Assembly (NCBI RefSeq): GCF_050269735.1
Contig: NZ_JBNNIX010000002.1
Coordinates: 679,620 to 743,619 of the forward strand
Direction of reading: 5' to 3'
Length of the DNA: 64,000 nucleotides
Source: Paenisporosarcina sp050269735
GTDB taxonomy: Bacteria; Bacillota; Bacilli; Bacillales_A; Planococcaceae
Shown here: positions 16,947-26,276 of the stretch, in pieces
Layout: every line of letters starts with the position of its first letter
Position numbering within the stretch: position 1 is the stretch's first letter
Made by a program: the position numbers and the translations under genes
Notes under the pieces: model-generated
Databases searched by the model: none
Told to the model about the DNA's origin: nothing
What the model saw: only the letters and a program-made list of their open reading frames with translations

Positions 16947-18554
16947 TTAAAAACCAAATTTCTTCGTATATTTCGTTAATCGTTCGCCCAATAGTTTTTG
17001 AGCTATTCCCAGACGAAGAGCTAATGCGCCGTATACCAAACCGCCGATTGCACCGACAATTAAAATAATTAGCATTGCACCAAACTTCGATTCTGCTGGC
17101 ATTACTTGTATTAATAACAGTCGGGCAATTACTGCTGCAATCAGCATCGCCACATTCAAACCAGTAATAAGCGCAATTCTTCTTATTAATAGAATGGAGC
17201 GGTAGTTTTGCGTGACCACCAGTACGGCAAAGTTCATGAATATAGCCACGCTATATCCAATTATCGTCGCTGCTATGGCACCATTCGTTTCCCACAGTCC
17301 GATTAACGGAATGTTTAATGCTAATTTTATTAACAAACCCACGAGCAAGTTAAGAATAATCCACTTTTGCTGATTTATCCCTTGCAAGATAGCAGCTGTT
17401 ACAGGAAACAGACTAAATAAAATGGCAACCGGCAAGTAATGAGCCAGAATATCTGAACCTACTGCACTTTGTTTATAGAATAAATGATAGAGTTCAGTAG
17501 CTAGAACCGTCATTCCTACTACTGCAGGTAGTGTAAGGAAATATAGGATTTGGAATGTCTGATCAAGCGTTCGTGACAATTGCTTATGCTCATTCGTCGT
17601 AAAGTATTTAGTTACCAAAGGGATCAGCGCCATGGAGAATCCAGTCGCAAGCATGACCGGAATCATAACTAATTTATGTGCGGTGAGATTCAGAATCCCT
17701 AAATAATCGGTTTTCAATGAATGTCCTGCGTCACTCATTGCACGATTGAATGTTAATAAATCCACAAATTGGAACAGTGGATTTGCAATCCCTAAAAATA
17801 CTACTGGAATTGCATAAACTAAAATTTCTTTATACATATCTTTTAAGTTCACATCGTAAGATTCAGTCGAACTTGCTAGTAAAAGATCATATTCTGGTTT
17901 CTTTTTCCGCCAATAGTAATAAAGCACAACGATGCCACCAAGTGCACCGACAAATGCTGATAACACGGCCACTTGAATGGCTACTTTCGGTGTCCCACCA
18001 AAGACGTTCAAGACTAGGAATGCGCCACCGAGTAAAAAGATAATCCGAACAATTTGTTCAATTAACTGTGAAGATGCGGTTGGCATCATGAAACTGTACC
18101 CTTGGAAGAATCCTCGAAGTAAGCTCATAAATGGCACAACAATCAACGCGAAACTTACCCATTGAATGGCTTCCGTAACGTCTTTAACTGAATAGATTTT
18201 TTCATCTTCAGCAATGGTTACTTTTGCCAGAGGCTCTGCAAAGAAATACAAGAATAGGAATGATAGAACTCCTGTCACCAACATCGCCATCAATCCTGAT
18301 TTCAGTAACCGTCTTCCCGTTTCATAATCTCCTAACGAATTGTATTTCGAGACAAACTTTGAGAAAGCTAATGGAGCCCCTGAAATTGCAACTGCTAACA
18401 TCAAGTTATATGGAATATAAGCATATTGGTACAGACCAATATTATCTTCTCCAACCATTGAGTAAAATGGGATGATATAAATAACCCCTAGTATTTTCGA
18501 AAGGAATAGACCAATTGTCAGAATGGCCGTACCTTTATATAAGTTATTTGACAT
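16947..18554 (-). CDS. ytgP: MOP-superfamily flippase YtgP (MurJ-type)
   Basis: A 535-aa polytopic membrane protein with about 14 hydrophobic segments, the polysaccharide-biosynthesis (MviN/MATE-like) family. The N-terminus LYKGTAILTIGLFLSKILGVIYIIPFY is typical. B. subtilis YtgP acts as a lipid II flippase (MurJ), moving the peptidoglycan precursor across the membrane. ATG 18552-18554 has CAGGAAG. It is transcribed divergently from ytfP and upstream of ytzG. Confidence 0.93.
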   Translation of the reverse strand: MSNNLYKGTAILTIGLFLSKILGVIYIIPFYSMVGEDNIGLYQYAYIPYNLMLAVAISGAPLAFSKFVSKYNSLGDYETGRRLLKSGLMAMLVTGVLSFLFLYFFAEPLAKVTIAEDEKIYSVKDVTEAIQWVSFALIVVPFMSLLRGFFQGYSFMMPTASSQLIEQIVRIIFLLGGAFLVLNVFGGTPKVAIQVAVLSAFVGALGGIVVLYYYWRKKKPEYDLLLASSTESYDVNLKDMYKEILVYAIPVVFLGIANPLFQFVDLLTFNRAMSDAGHSLKTDYLGILNLTAHKLVMIPVMLATGFSMALIPLVTKYFTTNEHKQLSRTLDQTFQILYFLTLPAVVGMTVLATELYHLFYKQSAVGSDILAHYLPVAILFSLFPVTAAILQGINQQKWIILNLLVGLLIKLALNIPLIGLWETNGAIAATIIGYSVAIFMNFAVLVVTQNYRSILLIRRIALITGLNVAMLIAAVIARLLLIQVMPAESKFGAMLIILIVGAIGGLVYGALALRLGIAQKLLGERLTKYTKKFGF

Positions 18555-18663
18555 GTTTAACTTCCTGACCTCTAAATTTTTAACCTACAGGATATTTTAC
18601 CCCTCGAACATGAAAACCACAAATGGTTTATAATAAAGAAAAAAGAAGAAAGTGTGTTTATCC

Positions 18664-19953
18664 ATGTATGATGTAATTATTGTCGGAGGCGGTCCCTCTG
18701 GATTAATGGCAGCTATTGCTGCTGGAGAAATTGGAAAAAAAGTATTGCTTCTTGAAAAAGGAACAAAACTCGGAAAAAAATTGGCGATATCGGGTGGCGG
18801 ACGTTGTAACGTTACGAACCGGTTATCTCAGGAAGAAATTGTGAAACACATTCCAGGCAATGGCCGGTTCTTGTATAGTCCTTTCTCGGTTTTCAATAAT
18901 GAAGACATCATTACGTTCTTTGAAGGTCTTGGTGTTGAGCTGAAAGAAGAAGATCACGGGCGTATGTTCCCTGTTTCCAATCGCGCTCAGGATGTGGTGG
19001 ATACGTTGGTACGTCAGCTTGAAAAGTTACGTGTTGAAGTGCTTTTCGAAAGACCGGTCGCGAAACTTCTGATGAACGAAGATAAAGTTCTTGGCGTCCG
19101 TCTGAAAAGTGGACAAGAAATCTTAAGTAAATCTGTTGTACTTGCTGTTGGCGGGAAAGCTGTGCCACAAACAGGTTCAACTGGTGACGGTTATCCATGG
19201 GCACAACGCGCTGGACATACAGTAACGACGTTGTATCCGACTGAAGTGCCGTTGTTGTCGGATGAAAAATTTATTCGCTCAAAAGAACTTCAAGGACTTG
19301 CTCTTCGAGATGTCGCTGTCTCTGTTTTGAATAAAAAAGGAAAAGTTTTAATTACTCATCAAATGGACATGTTATTTACCCATTTCGGTTTAAGCGGTCC
19401 AGCCATTTTACGCTGCAGTCAATTTGTTGTAAAAGAACGTATGAAAAATGGTGAATCTCCGGTTGATATGGTTATCGATTCCTTGCCTCAGGAAAATGCT
19501 GAGTCGACTTTCCAGATGCTCGTCAAGTTGATGAAGGAAGACGCGAAAAAATCCGTGAAGAATGTGTGGAAAGGCGTCGCGCCTGAGCGCTGGTTGCTCT
19601 TTTTATTAAATCGTGCAGGTATCGAGCCGAATGAAATTGGTGCCAACCTGTCCAATGAAAAAGTTCGGATATTAGCCGGGCTATTGAAATCATTTACGAT
19701 GAAAGTTAATGGTACGCAACCAATCGAAAAAGCATTCGTAACAGGCGGTGGCGTTTCGGTGAAAGAAATTGAACCGAAAACAATGGCTTCCAAGAAAAAA
19801 CCAGGTTTGTACTTCTGCGGTGAGATTTTGGATATCCACGGCTATACTGGCGGGTATAACATTACCTCTGCTCTCGTTACTGGGAAAATCGCCGGCATGA
19901 GTGCTGCACAATATGCTAAAACGATTCCATATGTACCCGTAGAATATAAATAA
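18664..19953 (+). CDS. ytfP: HI0933-family flavoprotein YtfP
   Basis: A 429-aa protein from ATG 18664 (an in-frame GTG at 18652 has no properly spaced site). It has an N-terminal FAD-binding Rossmann motif IIVGGGPSGLMAAIAAG, then the family signature SGGGRCNVTN, and a C-terminal FCGEILDIHGYTGGYN. It belongs to the NAD(P)/FAD-dependent oxidoreductase family with no firm substrate. A TATAAT lies about 30 bp upstream. It is followed by a strong terminator. Confidence 0.92.
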   Translation: MYDVIIVGGGPSGLMAAIAAGEIGKKVLLLEKGTKLGKKLAISGGGRCNVTNRLSQEEIVKHIPGNGRFLYSPFSVFNNEDIITFFEGLGVELKEEDHGRMFPVSNRAQDVVDTLVRQLEKLRVEVLFERPVAKLLMNEDKVLGVRLKSGQEILSKSVVLAVGGKAVPQTGSTGDGYPWAQRAGHTVTTLYPTEVPLLSDEKFIRSKELQGLALRDVAVSVLNKKGKVLITHQMDMLFTHFGLSGPAILRCSQFVVKERMKNGESPVDMVIDSLPQENAESTFQMLVKLMKEDAKKSVKNVWKGVAPERWLLFLLNRAGIEPNEIGANLSNEKVRILAGLLKSFTMKVNGTQPIEKAFVTGGGVSVKEIEPKTMASKKKPGLYFCGEILDIHGYTGGYNITSALVTGKIAGMSAAQYAKTIPYVPVEYK

Positions 19954-19981
19954 TTTTTTGTGACAAATGGTCACTTAAATC

Positions 19982-20024
19982 AAAAATGGAGCAGCGTGAT
20001 TAAATCACACAGCTCCATTTTTTT
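19982..20024 (+). terminator. Terminator after ytfP
   Basis: The 11-bp stem aaaaatggagc / gctccattttt has an inner gtgat/atcac stem and a T run. Confidence 0.92.
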
Positions 20025-20029
20025 AGTAT

Positions 20030-20109
20030 CCCCTCTGTGTCGGAAACATTCACGTTAGCTAGAATTTTCATGATTGTTGAAAATTTCACGGTTGTTTCTG
20101 ACACAGGGG
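20030..20109. repeat. 80-bp imperfect palindromic element
   Basis: The left arm (20030-20048, CCCCTCTGTGTCGGAAACA) is nearly the reverse complement of the right arm (20093-20109); they differ by a two-base insertion and one substitution. A second inner stem pairs gaattttca with tgaaaatttc. There is no T run and no ORF. The size and shape resemble a REP- or MITE-like dispersed element. Confidence 0.6.
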
Positions 20110-20153
20110 TGTGTTTGAAAAAAGAAGCATGGAATTAACCACACTTCTTTTTC

Positions 20154-20807
20154 TTATTTTCCTATAAACTGTTGAGTCCAATAGTTTCCACTTGCTACAT
20201 GGCCAACTCCGATATGAGTAAAGTTTTTACTCAAGATGTTAGCTTTATGACCTGGAGAATTCATCCAAGCTTTCATGACTGCTGCAGGGGTTGTTTGACC
20301 TTGAGCAATATTTTCACCAGCTGATTTATATGTAACTCCAAAATGTTTCATCATATCGAAAGGTGATCCATAAGTTCCGTCATGGGACATTCTATTAAGA
20401 TTTTTCATATCTTGTGATTTGATGCCTGCTACTTCAGATAATTTCTCATCAACTTTCAAAGCAGGAAGAGATACTTTTGCACGTTCTTGATTTACCAGTG
20501 TAACCACTTGTTGTTCGTATGCTGAAAGAACGGTTGAAGCTGGGGTTGATGGGACTGGAGTTGATTGTGAAGCTGGTTTTAGTTGAATCACTGATCCCAC
20601 TTTCATTTGCATAGGGTCAACTGTTGGGTTTAGCTCCATTAATTTTTTGTAATCTAATCCGTATCGATTAGCAATAAACCAAAATGAATCCCCTTGGGTT
20701 ACTTTATACGCTTGGAAAGGTGGTTCCTTAAACGTTGACATTGCACTAACTGATGATACCCCACTGAATAAAGACATCAGCAGAACTAATGATATAAGTT
20801 TCTTCAA
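20154..20807 (-). CDS. Secreted LysM-CAP domain protein
   Basis: A 217-aa protein. The signal peptide is about residues 1-22 (VSSVSA). One LysM follows (YKVTQGDSFWFIANRYGL...VGSVIQL, about 34-77), then a Ser/Pro/Thr linker, then a CAP/SCP domain (about 92-217) with NQERAK...MSHDGTYGS...AGENIAQGQ...WMNSPGHKANIL and IGVGH. It should bind peptidoglycan through LysM. It resembles B. subtilis YkwD/SafA-type envelope or spore proteins. The start is TTG at 20805-20807 behind AGGAGG. It appears monocistronic. Confidence 0.92.
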   Translation of the reverse strand: MKKLISLVLLMSLFSGVSSVSAMSTFKEPPFQAYKVTQGDSFWFIANRYGLDYKKLMELNPTVDPMQMKVGSVIQLKPASQSTPVPSTPASTVLSAYEQQVVTLVNQERAKVSLPALKVDEKLSEVAGIKSQDMKNLNRMSHDGTYGSPFDMMKHFGVTYKSAGENIAQGQTTPAAVMKAWMNSPGHKANILSKNFTHIGVGHVASGNYWTQQFIGK

Positions 20808-21126
20808 GTATGTATTCCTCCTAGGCTTCCTATCAGTATTTTAATATCTTAAAATTTGAAAATGTAAAGCTCCTAACGAATCATAACATGGATTAAACAA
20901 TGAAAAAGAAGGTAATTTATACCTTCTGAATTCATTCTGATATATAAAGGAACATGGATTTTTCAGGACGGAGTGCTTTAACATAATAGGTACCCGATTA
21001 ATTTTTTGGTTGATACTATGCCTCCGATTTAATCTCGCCCCTTTTAATTTCGCCCTCAATTTCGTCGGACATTAATCGATAATTATTAGGTTTCTAAATA
21101 CTAGCAAGAAGTATGTACAAATAAAG

Positions 21127-21160
21127 GAAAGGGAAAAGTGATTTTGTCACTTCTCCCTTC
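21127..21160 (-). terminator. Terminator after threonine-aldolase-like gene
   Basis: The stem gggaaaagtga / tcacttctccc has one mismatch, with a moderately T-rich minus-strand tail. It lies 8 bp from the stop of the gene. The rest of 20821-21167 (about 350 bp) shows no convincing gene. Confidence 0.65.
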
Positions 21161-21167
21161 CATAGCA

Positions 21168-22265
21168 TTAACTCTTAATCTCTTTCATCTTCTGATCAAG
21201 CAATATAAATGTTTTCTCTAACTCACTTTTTGGTACACTCTCATACAAGTCTCCTAAGGTCATTTCAAAGAAACAACTCTCATCAGATGTTGCCCTTAAA
21301 TAACTAGATAGACCAATCCCCGTCTCTTTATAGATTCCCGCTAAAATCGTTTCCATTTGTTCTTTGACCATTTGGAAATGAACGTGGAACATATTTGAGA
21401 CAGGTTCTTGAGGCAATGTCGTAACTCCATAGCAAGAGTTAAAAAGTGTGGCAAGCTCTTTTGCATGCTCAAAATATTGACTCATTTTTTCTGATCTTTG
21501 ATCAAAATAATAATCGGCACTGATTATATATGGGTAAAGGCTAATCAGATCTCCCCCATGACGTCGCTTCCAAATCTTTGATTCTTGCGTAAAGTCTCGA
21601 TCACCTGCCAGAATTGCCCCAGCAATTCCACCTATCCCTTTGTAGACCGACACATACACGCTATCAAACAAACTGCAGATTTCACTAGCAGTCTTTTGAT
21701 AATAAGGAAGTATTTCAAGAAGTCTGGCACCATCCAAATGCAACATAATTCCTTTTTCTCGGCAATGAATCGAGATTTTTTCAACAGTTTCATAAGACGG
21801 TAATTGACCGCCTATTTCACGCTGAGGTAACTCTAGCAATAAACAAGCAATCTCTTCTTTCATAGTTAGCACATCATCCAGCTCAATTACCCTGTGTTTG
21901 TCAGCCAACAATACCGTTTCGATGTGATGCAATTCCTTCAAGCCGTCTTCCTCATGTATTTCTAAATGGCTCAATGGATGATAAGCCACTTTTCTCACAT
22001 CTTTTTTATCACACCAGATACGTAAGGCGATTTGCTGTGCCATCGTGCCACTCGGGAAAAATACGACTGATTCTTTCCCTAAATACGCAGCCATCTTTGC
22101 TTGAAAGGCTTCAATAACTTCCCCTTTCCCATACAGATCGCTCACTGACTGACCTTCAACAAAGTCGAAGGCATCTTTCAATATCTGAACGTTTCTTGTT
22201 CCATGTCCACCAACTTGGAATTTCGTTTGTTTAAAAGAATCCAGTAAAAAACTTGTATTATCCAT
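21168..22265 (-). CDS. Threonine-aldolase-like PLP enzyme (beta-eliminating lyase family)
   Basis: A 365-aa protein from ATG 22263-22265 preceded by AAGGTGGG. A further 67 upstream residues are open but hydrophobic and atypical, and they run into the preceding terminator. Fold-type I features are HLDGARLLE and the PLP-lysine segment SVYKGIGGIAGA. Low-specificity L-threonine aldolases cleave L-Thr/allo-Thr to glycine and acetaldehyde. The substrate is inferred only from family. No partner genes are adjacent; the gene is probably monocistronic. Confidence 0.82.
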   Translation of the reverse strand: MDNTSFLLDSFKQTKFQVGGHGTRNVQILKDAFDFVEGQSVSDLYGKGEVIEAFQAKMAAYLGKESVVFFPSGTMAQQIALRIWCDKKDVRKVAYHPLSHLEIHEEDGLKELHHIETVLLADKHRVIELDDVLTMKEEIACLLLELPQREIGGQLPSYETVEKISIHCREKGIMLHLDGARLLEILPYYQKTASEICSLFDSVYVSVYKGIGGIAGAILAGDRDFTQESKIWKRRHGGDLISLYPYIISADYYFDQRSEKMSQYFEHAKELATLFNSCYGVTTLPQEPVSNMFHVHFQMVKEQMETILAGIYKETGIGLSSYLRATSDESCFFEMTLGDLYESVPKSELEKTFILLDQKMKEIKS

Positions 22266-22402
22266 TGAAAGGGTTCCCACCTTTTTTTCGAATACTTGCA
22301 ATATATGTATTAGTATAGCACTGCTTAATTTACTTTCTGAAATGATTGTGATTTTTTCAGACCTGAATGCTGAAAAATAAGACTGAGATGAAAATGACCA
22401 TA

Positions 22403-22438
22403 GAAAAACCCCAGCCACTTTTAAGAGTGACTGAGGTT
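22403..22438 (-). terminator. Terminator after leuS operon
   Basis: The stem aacc-ccag-ccact / agtg-actg-aggtt has two mismatches, with TTTTT on the minus strand. It lies just beyond the 55-aa ORF, supporting that ORF as the last gene of the leuS transcript. Confidence 0.75.
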
Positions 22439-22443
22439 GCCTT

Positions 22444-22611
22444 TTAACCTGCAAAATATAATGCAATGGCGAATGAGATCAGTGAAATGACAAATACACT
22501 GAGCGCCATCCGTTTGTTCGATTTAGAAATTTCCGGGTGACGCATAATCGAGAAAATCTTCCAAGAAAATGCGATGACGACAAGTATTAATACAACATGT
22601 ATCGGTTCCAT
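22444..22611 (-). CDS. 55-aa membrane protein coupled to leuS
   Basis: The ATG (22609-22611) overlaps the leuS TAA stop by one base (TAATG), and the frame runs 55 codons to TAA at 22444. The product has two hydrophobic helices (HVVLILVVIAFSWKIF and MALSVFVISLISFAIALYF) joined by a basic, polar loop (RHPEISKSNKR), so it is a predicted two-pass membrane peptide. The terminator follows within 6 bp. Function unknown. The TA-overlap coupling and clean fit between stop and terminator make it a credible gene despite its size. Confidence 0.75.
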   Translation of the reverse strand: MEPIHVVLILVVIAFSWKIFSIMRHPEISKSNKRMALSVFVISLISFAIALYFAG

Positions 22612-25025
22612 TAGCCAACCACAATATTCACAAGCTTACCAGGAATGGCAATGACTTTTTTGATTTCTTTTCCGTCAAGAATTTCAATCACTTTTTCGTC
22701 TTGTAAAACAGCTTTCTCCAACTCATCTTTCGAGAAGTCTTTGCTGACAACTATTTTCGTACGAACCTTGCCATTGAATTGAATAGCCATTTCAATTTCG
22801 TTTTCAACTAATTTGGACTCGTCGAATGTCGGCCAAGCAACATAGGATATCGTTTCGCTGCCTCCAAGTTTTTCCCAAAGCTCTTCTGCCACATGTGGTG
22901 CAACAGGAGCAAGAAGCTGAACAAAACCTTTTACATATTCAACCGGAATTTGTGGCGCTTTATAAGCGTCATTGATAAAGACCATCATTTGTGAAATTGC
23001 CGTATTGAAACGAATTCCTTCGTAGTCTTCCGTCACTTTCTTCACTGTTTGATGATATACTTTTTCGAGAGTTCCATCGTTTGTATCCACAATTTTATTG
23101 CTGATTGAACCGTCTTCGTTTACGAACAAGCGCCAAATCCGGTCCAGGAATCGACGGGCACCGTCAAGTCCATTTTCCGACCAAGCGATTGATGCGTCCA
23201 AAGGTCCCATAAACATTTCATATAAACGAAGAGTGTCTGCACCGTGGCTTTCCACGATATCGTCAGGATTCACGACATTCCCTTTTGATTTAGACATTTT
23301 TTCGTTATTTTCGCCCAAGATCATTCCTTGGTTGAATAGTTTTTGGAATGGTTCTTTCGTTGGCACAACACCAATATCGTACAACACTTTGTGCCAGAAA
23401 CGAGCGTACAGTAAATGAAGTACTGCGTGTTCCGCTCCACCGATATAAATATCGACAGGCAACCATTGTTTGATTAATTCCGGGTCTGCAATGGCTTGAT
23501 CGTTCGTTGGATCAATATATCGCAAGTAATACCAGCAACTACCTGCCCAGTTTGGCATTGTATTCGTCTCACGACGTCCTTTCATGCCCGTTTTCGGGTC
23601 AATAACGTTTACCCATTCATCAATTTTAGCAAGTGGTGATTCACCCGTTCCACTTGGTTTAATGTCATTAGATTTCGGTAAAATCAGTGGAAGTTCTGAT
23701 TCATCGATCGCTGTAATCGATCCATCTTCCCAGTGAATTACAGGAATCGGCTCTCCCCAGTAACGTTGACGGCTGAATAACCAATCACGAAGACGATACG
23801 TTACTTTCTTTTCGCCTGTTCCTTTTTCTTCAAACCAAGTAATTGCTTTTTCAATTGCTTCCGTTTTGTCTAGACCATTCAAGAAATCAGAGTTTACATG
23901 CTCACCTTCACCTGCATACGCTTCTTTAGAAATGTCTCCACCTGCAACAACTTCAACAATAGGAAGTTCAAATTGCTTAGCAAATTCATAATCACGTTCG
24001 TCATGAGCAGGTACGGCCATAATTGCCCCTGTACCATATGAAGCCAATACATAGTCAGCAATCCAAATCGGCATTTTCTCTCCATTTACAGGGTTAAGTG
24101 CATAAGCACCTGTAAATACACCGGTTTTTGATTTCGCCAAATCGGTACGTTCCAAGTCGCTTTTCAGTTTCACGGATTCAATATATTTTTCTACTGCTTC
24201 ACGTTGTTCAGCAGTCGTAATATCTTTAACCAATGCATGCTCTGGTGCTAATACAGCGTATGTAGCGCCAAAGATCGTATCCGGACGTGTAGTAAATGCA
24301 CGGAATGAATGTTCAGTTTCATCGACTTTGAATGTCAATTCTGCACCCTCTGAGCGTCCCACCCAGTTACGTTGCATATCTTTAATGCTTTCCGGCCAAT
24401 CCAAATCATCCAAATCTTCAATCAAACGATCGGCATAAGCTGTAATTTTAAGCATCCATTGTTTCATCGGACGTCTTTCAACAGGGTGTCCGCCGCGTTC
24501 TGATTTTCCGTCAATCACTTCTTCGTTTGCAAGAACAGTTCCAAGTGCTGGGCACCAGTTTACTGCCACTTCATCTACGTAAGCCAATCCCTTTTTATGT
24601 AGTTGAAGGAAAATCCATTGCGTCCACTTGTAATAAGAAGGATCCGTAGTATTGATTTCACGTTCCCAATCATATGAGAAGCCAAGTTCCTGAATTTGGC
24701 GCTTGAATGTTGCAATGTTTTTTGCCGTAAATTCAGCTGGGTCATTCCCTGTATCAAGTGCATATTGTTCAGCAGGTAGACCAAATGCATCCCATCCCAT
24801 TGGATGCAAAACATTGTATCCTTGCATACGCTTGAATCTGCTTAAGATATCAGTTGCCGTGTATCCTTCCGGGTGACCTACATGCAGTCCTGCACCAGAA
24901 GGGAAAGGAAACATATCCAAAGCATAAAACTTCGGTTTTGATGAATCGTTCCCTGTTTTAAATGTTTTATTTTGTTCCCAATACGATTGCCACTTCTTTT
25001 CAATCTGTTGATGTTTAAAATTCAT
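22611..25025 (-). CDS. leuS: Leucyl-tRNA synthetase LeuS
   Basis: An 804-aa class Ia synthetase. The HIGH-type motif is in LHVGHPEGYTATD and KMSKS is in NNEKMSKSKGNVV. The CP1 editing domain (TTRPDTIFGATYA) and C-terminal anticodon-binding region are intact. It charges tRNA-Leu and edits mischarged products. ATG 25023-25025 has GGAGGAAA. Expression is controlled by the T-box leader upstream. Confidence 0.98.
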   Translation of the reverse strand: MNFKHQQIEKKWQSYWEQNKTFKTGNDSSKPKFYALDMFPFPSGAGLHVGHPEGYTATDILSRFKRMQGYNVLHPMGWDAFGLPAEQYALDTGNDPAEFTAKNIATFKRQIQELGFSYDWEREINTTDPSYYKWTQWIFLQLHKKGLAYVDEVAVNWCPALGTVLANEEVIDGKSERGGHPVERRPMKQWMLKITAYADRLIEDLDDLDWPESIKDMQRNWVGRSEGAELTFKVDETEHSFRAFTTRPDTIFGATYAVLAPEHALVKDITTAEQREAVEKYIESVKLKSDLERTDLAKSKTGVFTGAYALNPVNGEKMPIWIADYVLASYGTGAIMAVPAHDERDYEFAKQFELPIVEVVAGGDISKEAYAGEGEHVNSDFLNGLDKTEAIEKAITWFEEKGTGEKKVTYRLRDWLFSRQRYWGEPIPVIHWEDGSITAIDESELPLILPKSNDIKPSGTGESPLAKIDEWVNVIDPKTGMKGRRETNTMPNWAGSCWYYLRYIDPTNDQAIADPELIKQWLPVDIYIGGAEHAVLHLLYARFWHKVLYDIGVVPTKEPFQKLFNQGMILGENNEKMSKSKGNVVNPDDIVESHGADTLRLYEMFMGPLDASIAWSENGLDGARRFLDRIWRLFVNEDGSISNKIVDTNDGTLEKVYHQTVKKVTEDYEGIRFNTAISQMMVFINDAYKAPQIPVEYVKGFVQLLAPVAPHVAEELWEKLGGSETISYVAWPTFDESKLVENEIEMAIQFNGKVRTKIVVSKDFSKDELEKAVLQDEKVIEILDGKEIKKVIAIPGKLVNIVVG

Positions 25026-25120
25026 ATCTTTTCCTCCTTTAAATTATGGCCCTGTTAAACATTGCTATTGATATTTCGCTTGTTAGCTACGCATTTCTCG
25101 GGCGATTATCAAGCCAAATA

Positions 25121-25375
25121 AAAAAACTCTCGTCCATTAGTCAAAAAGACTAAGGGACGAGAGTTATACGCATACTCCCGCGGTACCACCCAAATTAGCA
25201 ATAAAAATTGCTCAACTTGTTTCCTTAACGCGGAAAACGGCACCGGTTACTACTACTTCACCACTGCAGACTCCAAGGCGAGTTCAATAACTTGTGATAC
25301 CGACTTGCACCAACCGTCGGCTCTCTACAAAACACAACATTATTTACTGATCCTTTTCACAGTCTTACACTATTG
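25121..25375 (-). promoter_or_regulatory. LeuS T-box leader with intrinsic terminator
   Basis: The conserved T-box GGGTGGTACCGCGG reads on the minus strand at 25191-25178. A long terminator hairpin (25125-25135 with 25155-25165, extended inside) and T run follow at 25121. The upstream Stem I shows AGAGA and a GGTTGGTG loop. In its 3' side the specifier context GAA-CTC places Leu codon CTC at 25282-25280, consistent with control by uncharged tRNA-Leu. Confidence 0.93.
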
Positions 25376-25381
25376 TTTTTT

Positions 25382-25410
25382 ATTGTAATCGAAGTTTTCA
25401 AAAAGCACAA
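25382..25410 (-). promoter_or_regulatory. Sigma-A promoter of the leuS transcript
   Basis: TTGTGC (25410-25405), a 17-nt spacer and TACAAT (25387-25382) on the minus strand, correctly placed just upstream of the T-box Stem I. Confidence 0.75.
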
Positions 25411-25413
25411 GAT

Positions 25414-26181
25414 TTATTGAACAGTATATCCGCCGTCCAAAACCACTGCCTGTCCAGTCATCCCTTTTGCCGATTCGCTCGATAAGAACATAGCTAAGTC
25501 AGCGATTTCTTTTACGTCTAGTAAACGCTTTTGTGGAACCAATGGATAAATAACTTCTTCAAGCACTGATTCAAGTGGAACTTTTCGGGTTGTTGCCAAA
25601 TCTTGCAATTGATTACGCACAAGTGGTGTGTCCACATAACCCGGACAAATTGCATTTACTGTAATGCCGTCAGCTGCTGTTTCAAGTGCAGCAACTTTAG
25701 TTAATCCGATCACGCCATGCTTAGCCGAGTTATATGCGGATTTACCAGCAAATCCTACTAATCCGTTAATTGAGGCCATATTGATAATACGGCCAAAGCC
25801 TTGTTTGCGCATATGTGGCAATACATTTTTCGTGGCGATAAATGGAGCAGTTAACATGATCTTTACTAACAATTCAAAGCGTGCAGTCGGAAAATCTTCC
25901 AGCATTGCAACATGCTGCATTCCTGCATTGTTGATCAGAATATCAAGTTTGCCAAAATGGGCAATTGTTTCTTCTATAGATTTGATGATTTCATCTTCTA
26001 CAGTTACGTCACATTTTAAACCAATGGCATCTGAACCAAGTGAAGCAGCAGCTTCTTTTACTTTTTCTTCATTCAAATCTGTCAAAACCACTTTCGCACC
26101 AGCTTGTGCAAATTCTTTTGCAATTTGAAAACCAATTCCTTGTGCTGCACCTGTAATGAATAATACTTTATCTTTTACCAT
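25414..26181 (-). CDS. 3-hydroxybutyrate dehydrogenase (SDR family)
   Basis: A 255-aa short-chain dehydrogenase. NAD-binding motif is TGAAQGIG, then NNAGMQH, catalytic Ser in MASINGL and YxxxK as YNSAK. The C-terminal ending GQAVVLDGGYTVQ is typical of bacterial BdhA, which oxidises D-3-hydroxybutyrate to acetoacetate with NAD+. ATG 26179-26181 has GGAGGG; a 5-residue longer start is less likely. It is the last gene of a module like B. subtilis yxjC-scoA-scoB-yxjF, but a terminator precedes it, so it probably also has its own promoter and operator. Confidence 0.92.
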   Translation of the reverse strand: MVKDKVLFITGAAQGIGFQIAKEFAQAGAKVVLTDLNEEKVKEAAASLGSDAIGLKCDVTVEDEIIKSIEETIAHFGKLDILINNAGMQHVAMLEDFPTARFELLVKIMLTAPFIATKNVLPHMRKQGFGRIINMASINGLVGFAGKSAYNSAKHGVIGLTKVAALETAADGITVNAICPGYVDTPLVRNQLQDLATTRKVPLESVLEEVIYPLVPQKRLLDVKEIADLAMFLSSESAKGMTGQAVVLDGGYTVQ

Positions 26182-26208
26182 TTTGATTCCCTCCAAATAA
26201 AAATCACA

Positions 26209-26232
26209 GTTTGTACCGGAAATGGTGCAAAC
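26209..26232. promoter_or_regulatory. Operator-like inverted repeat upstream of hydroxybutyrate dehydrogenase
   Basis: GTTTGtACC and GGTgCAAAC are inverted around a 6-nt centre, 28 bp before the start codon. Eight of nine positions pair. The regulator is unknown; the neighbouring AAA+ protein is a candidate. Confidence 0.45.
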
Positions 26233-26276
26233 AGATGTCTTTTCTTATATTAATGTTTATAAATTTTAGTCAGTGA

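Noticed and set aside
20841..21059. 72-codon minus-strand frame in the gap before the LysM-CAP gene
   Set aside because: Basic, low-plausibility composition, no ribosome site and no neighbours; treated as non-coding.
22266..22466. N-terminal extension of the threonine-aldolase-like protein to an upstream ATG
   Set aside because: The extra 67 residues are atypical for the family and run into the leuS-operon terminator; a good ribosome site precedes the internal ATG.
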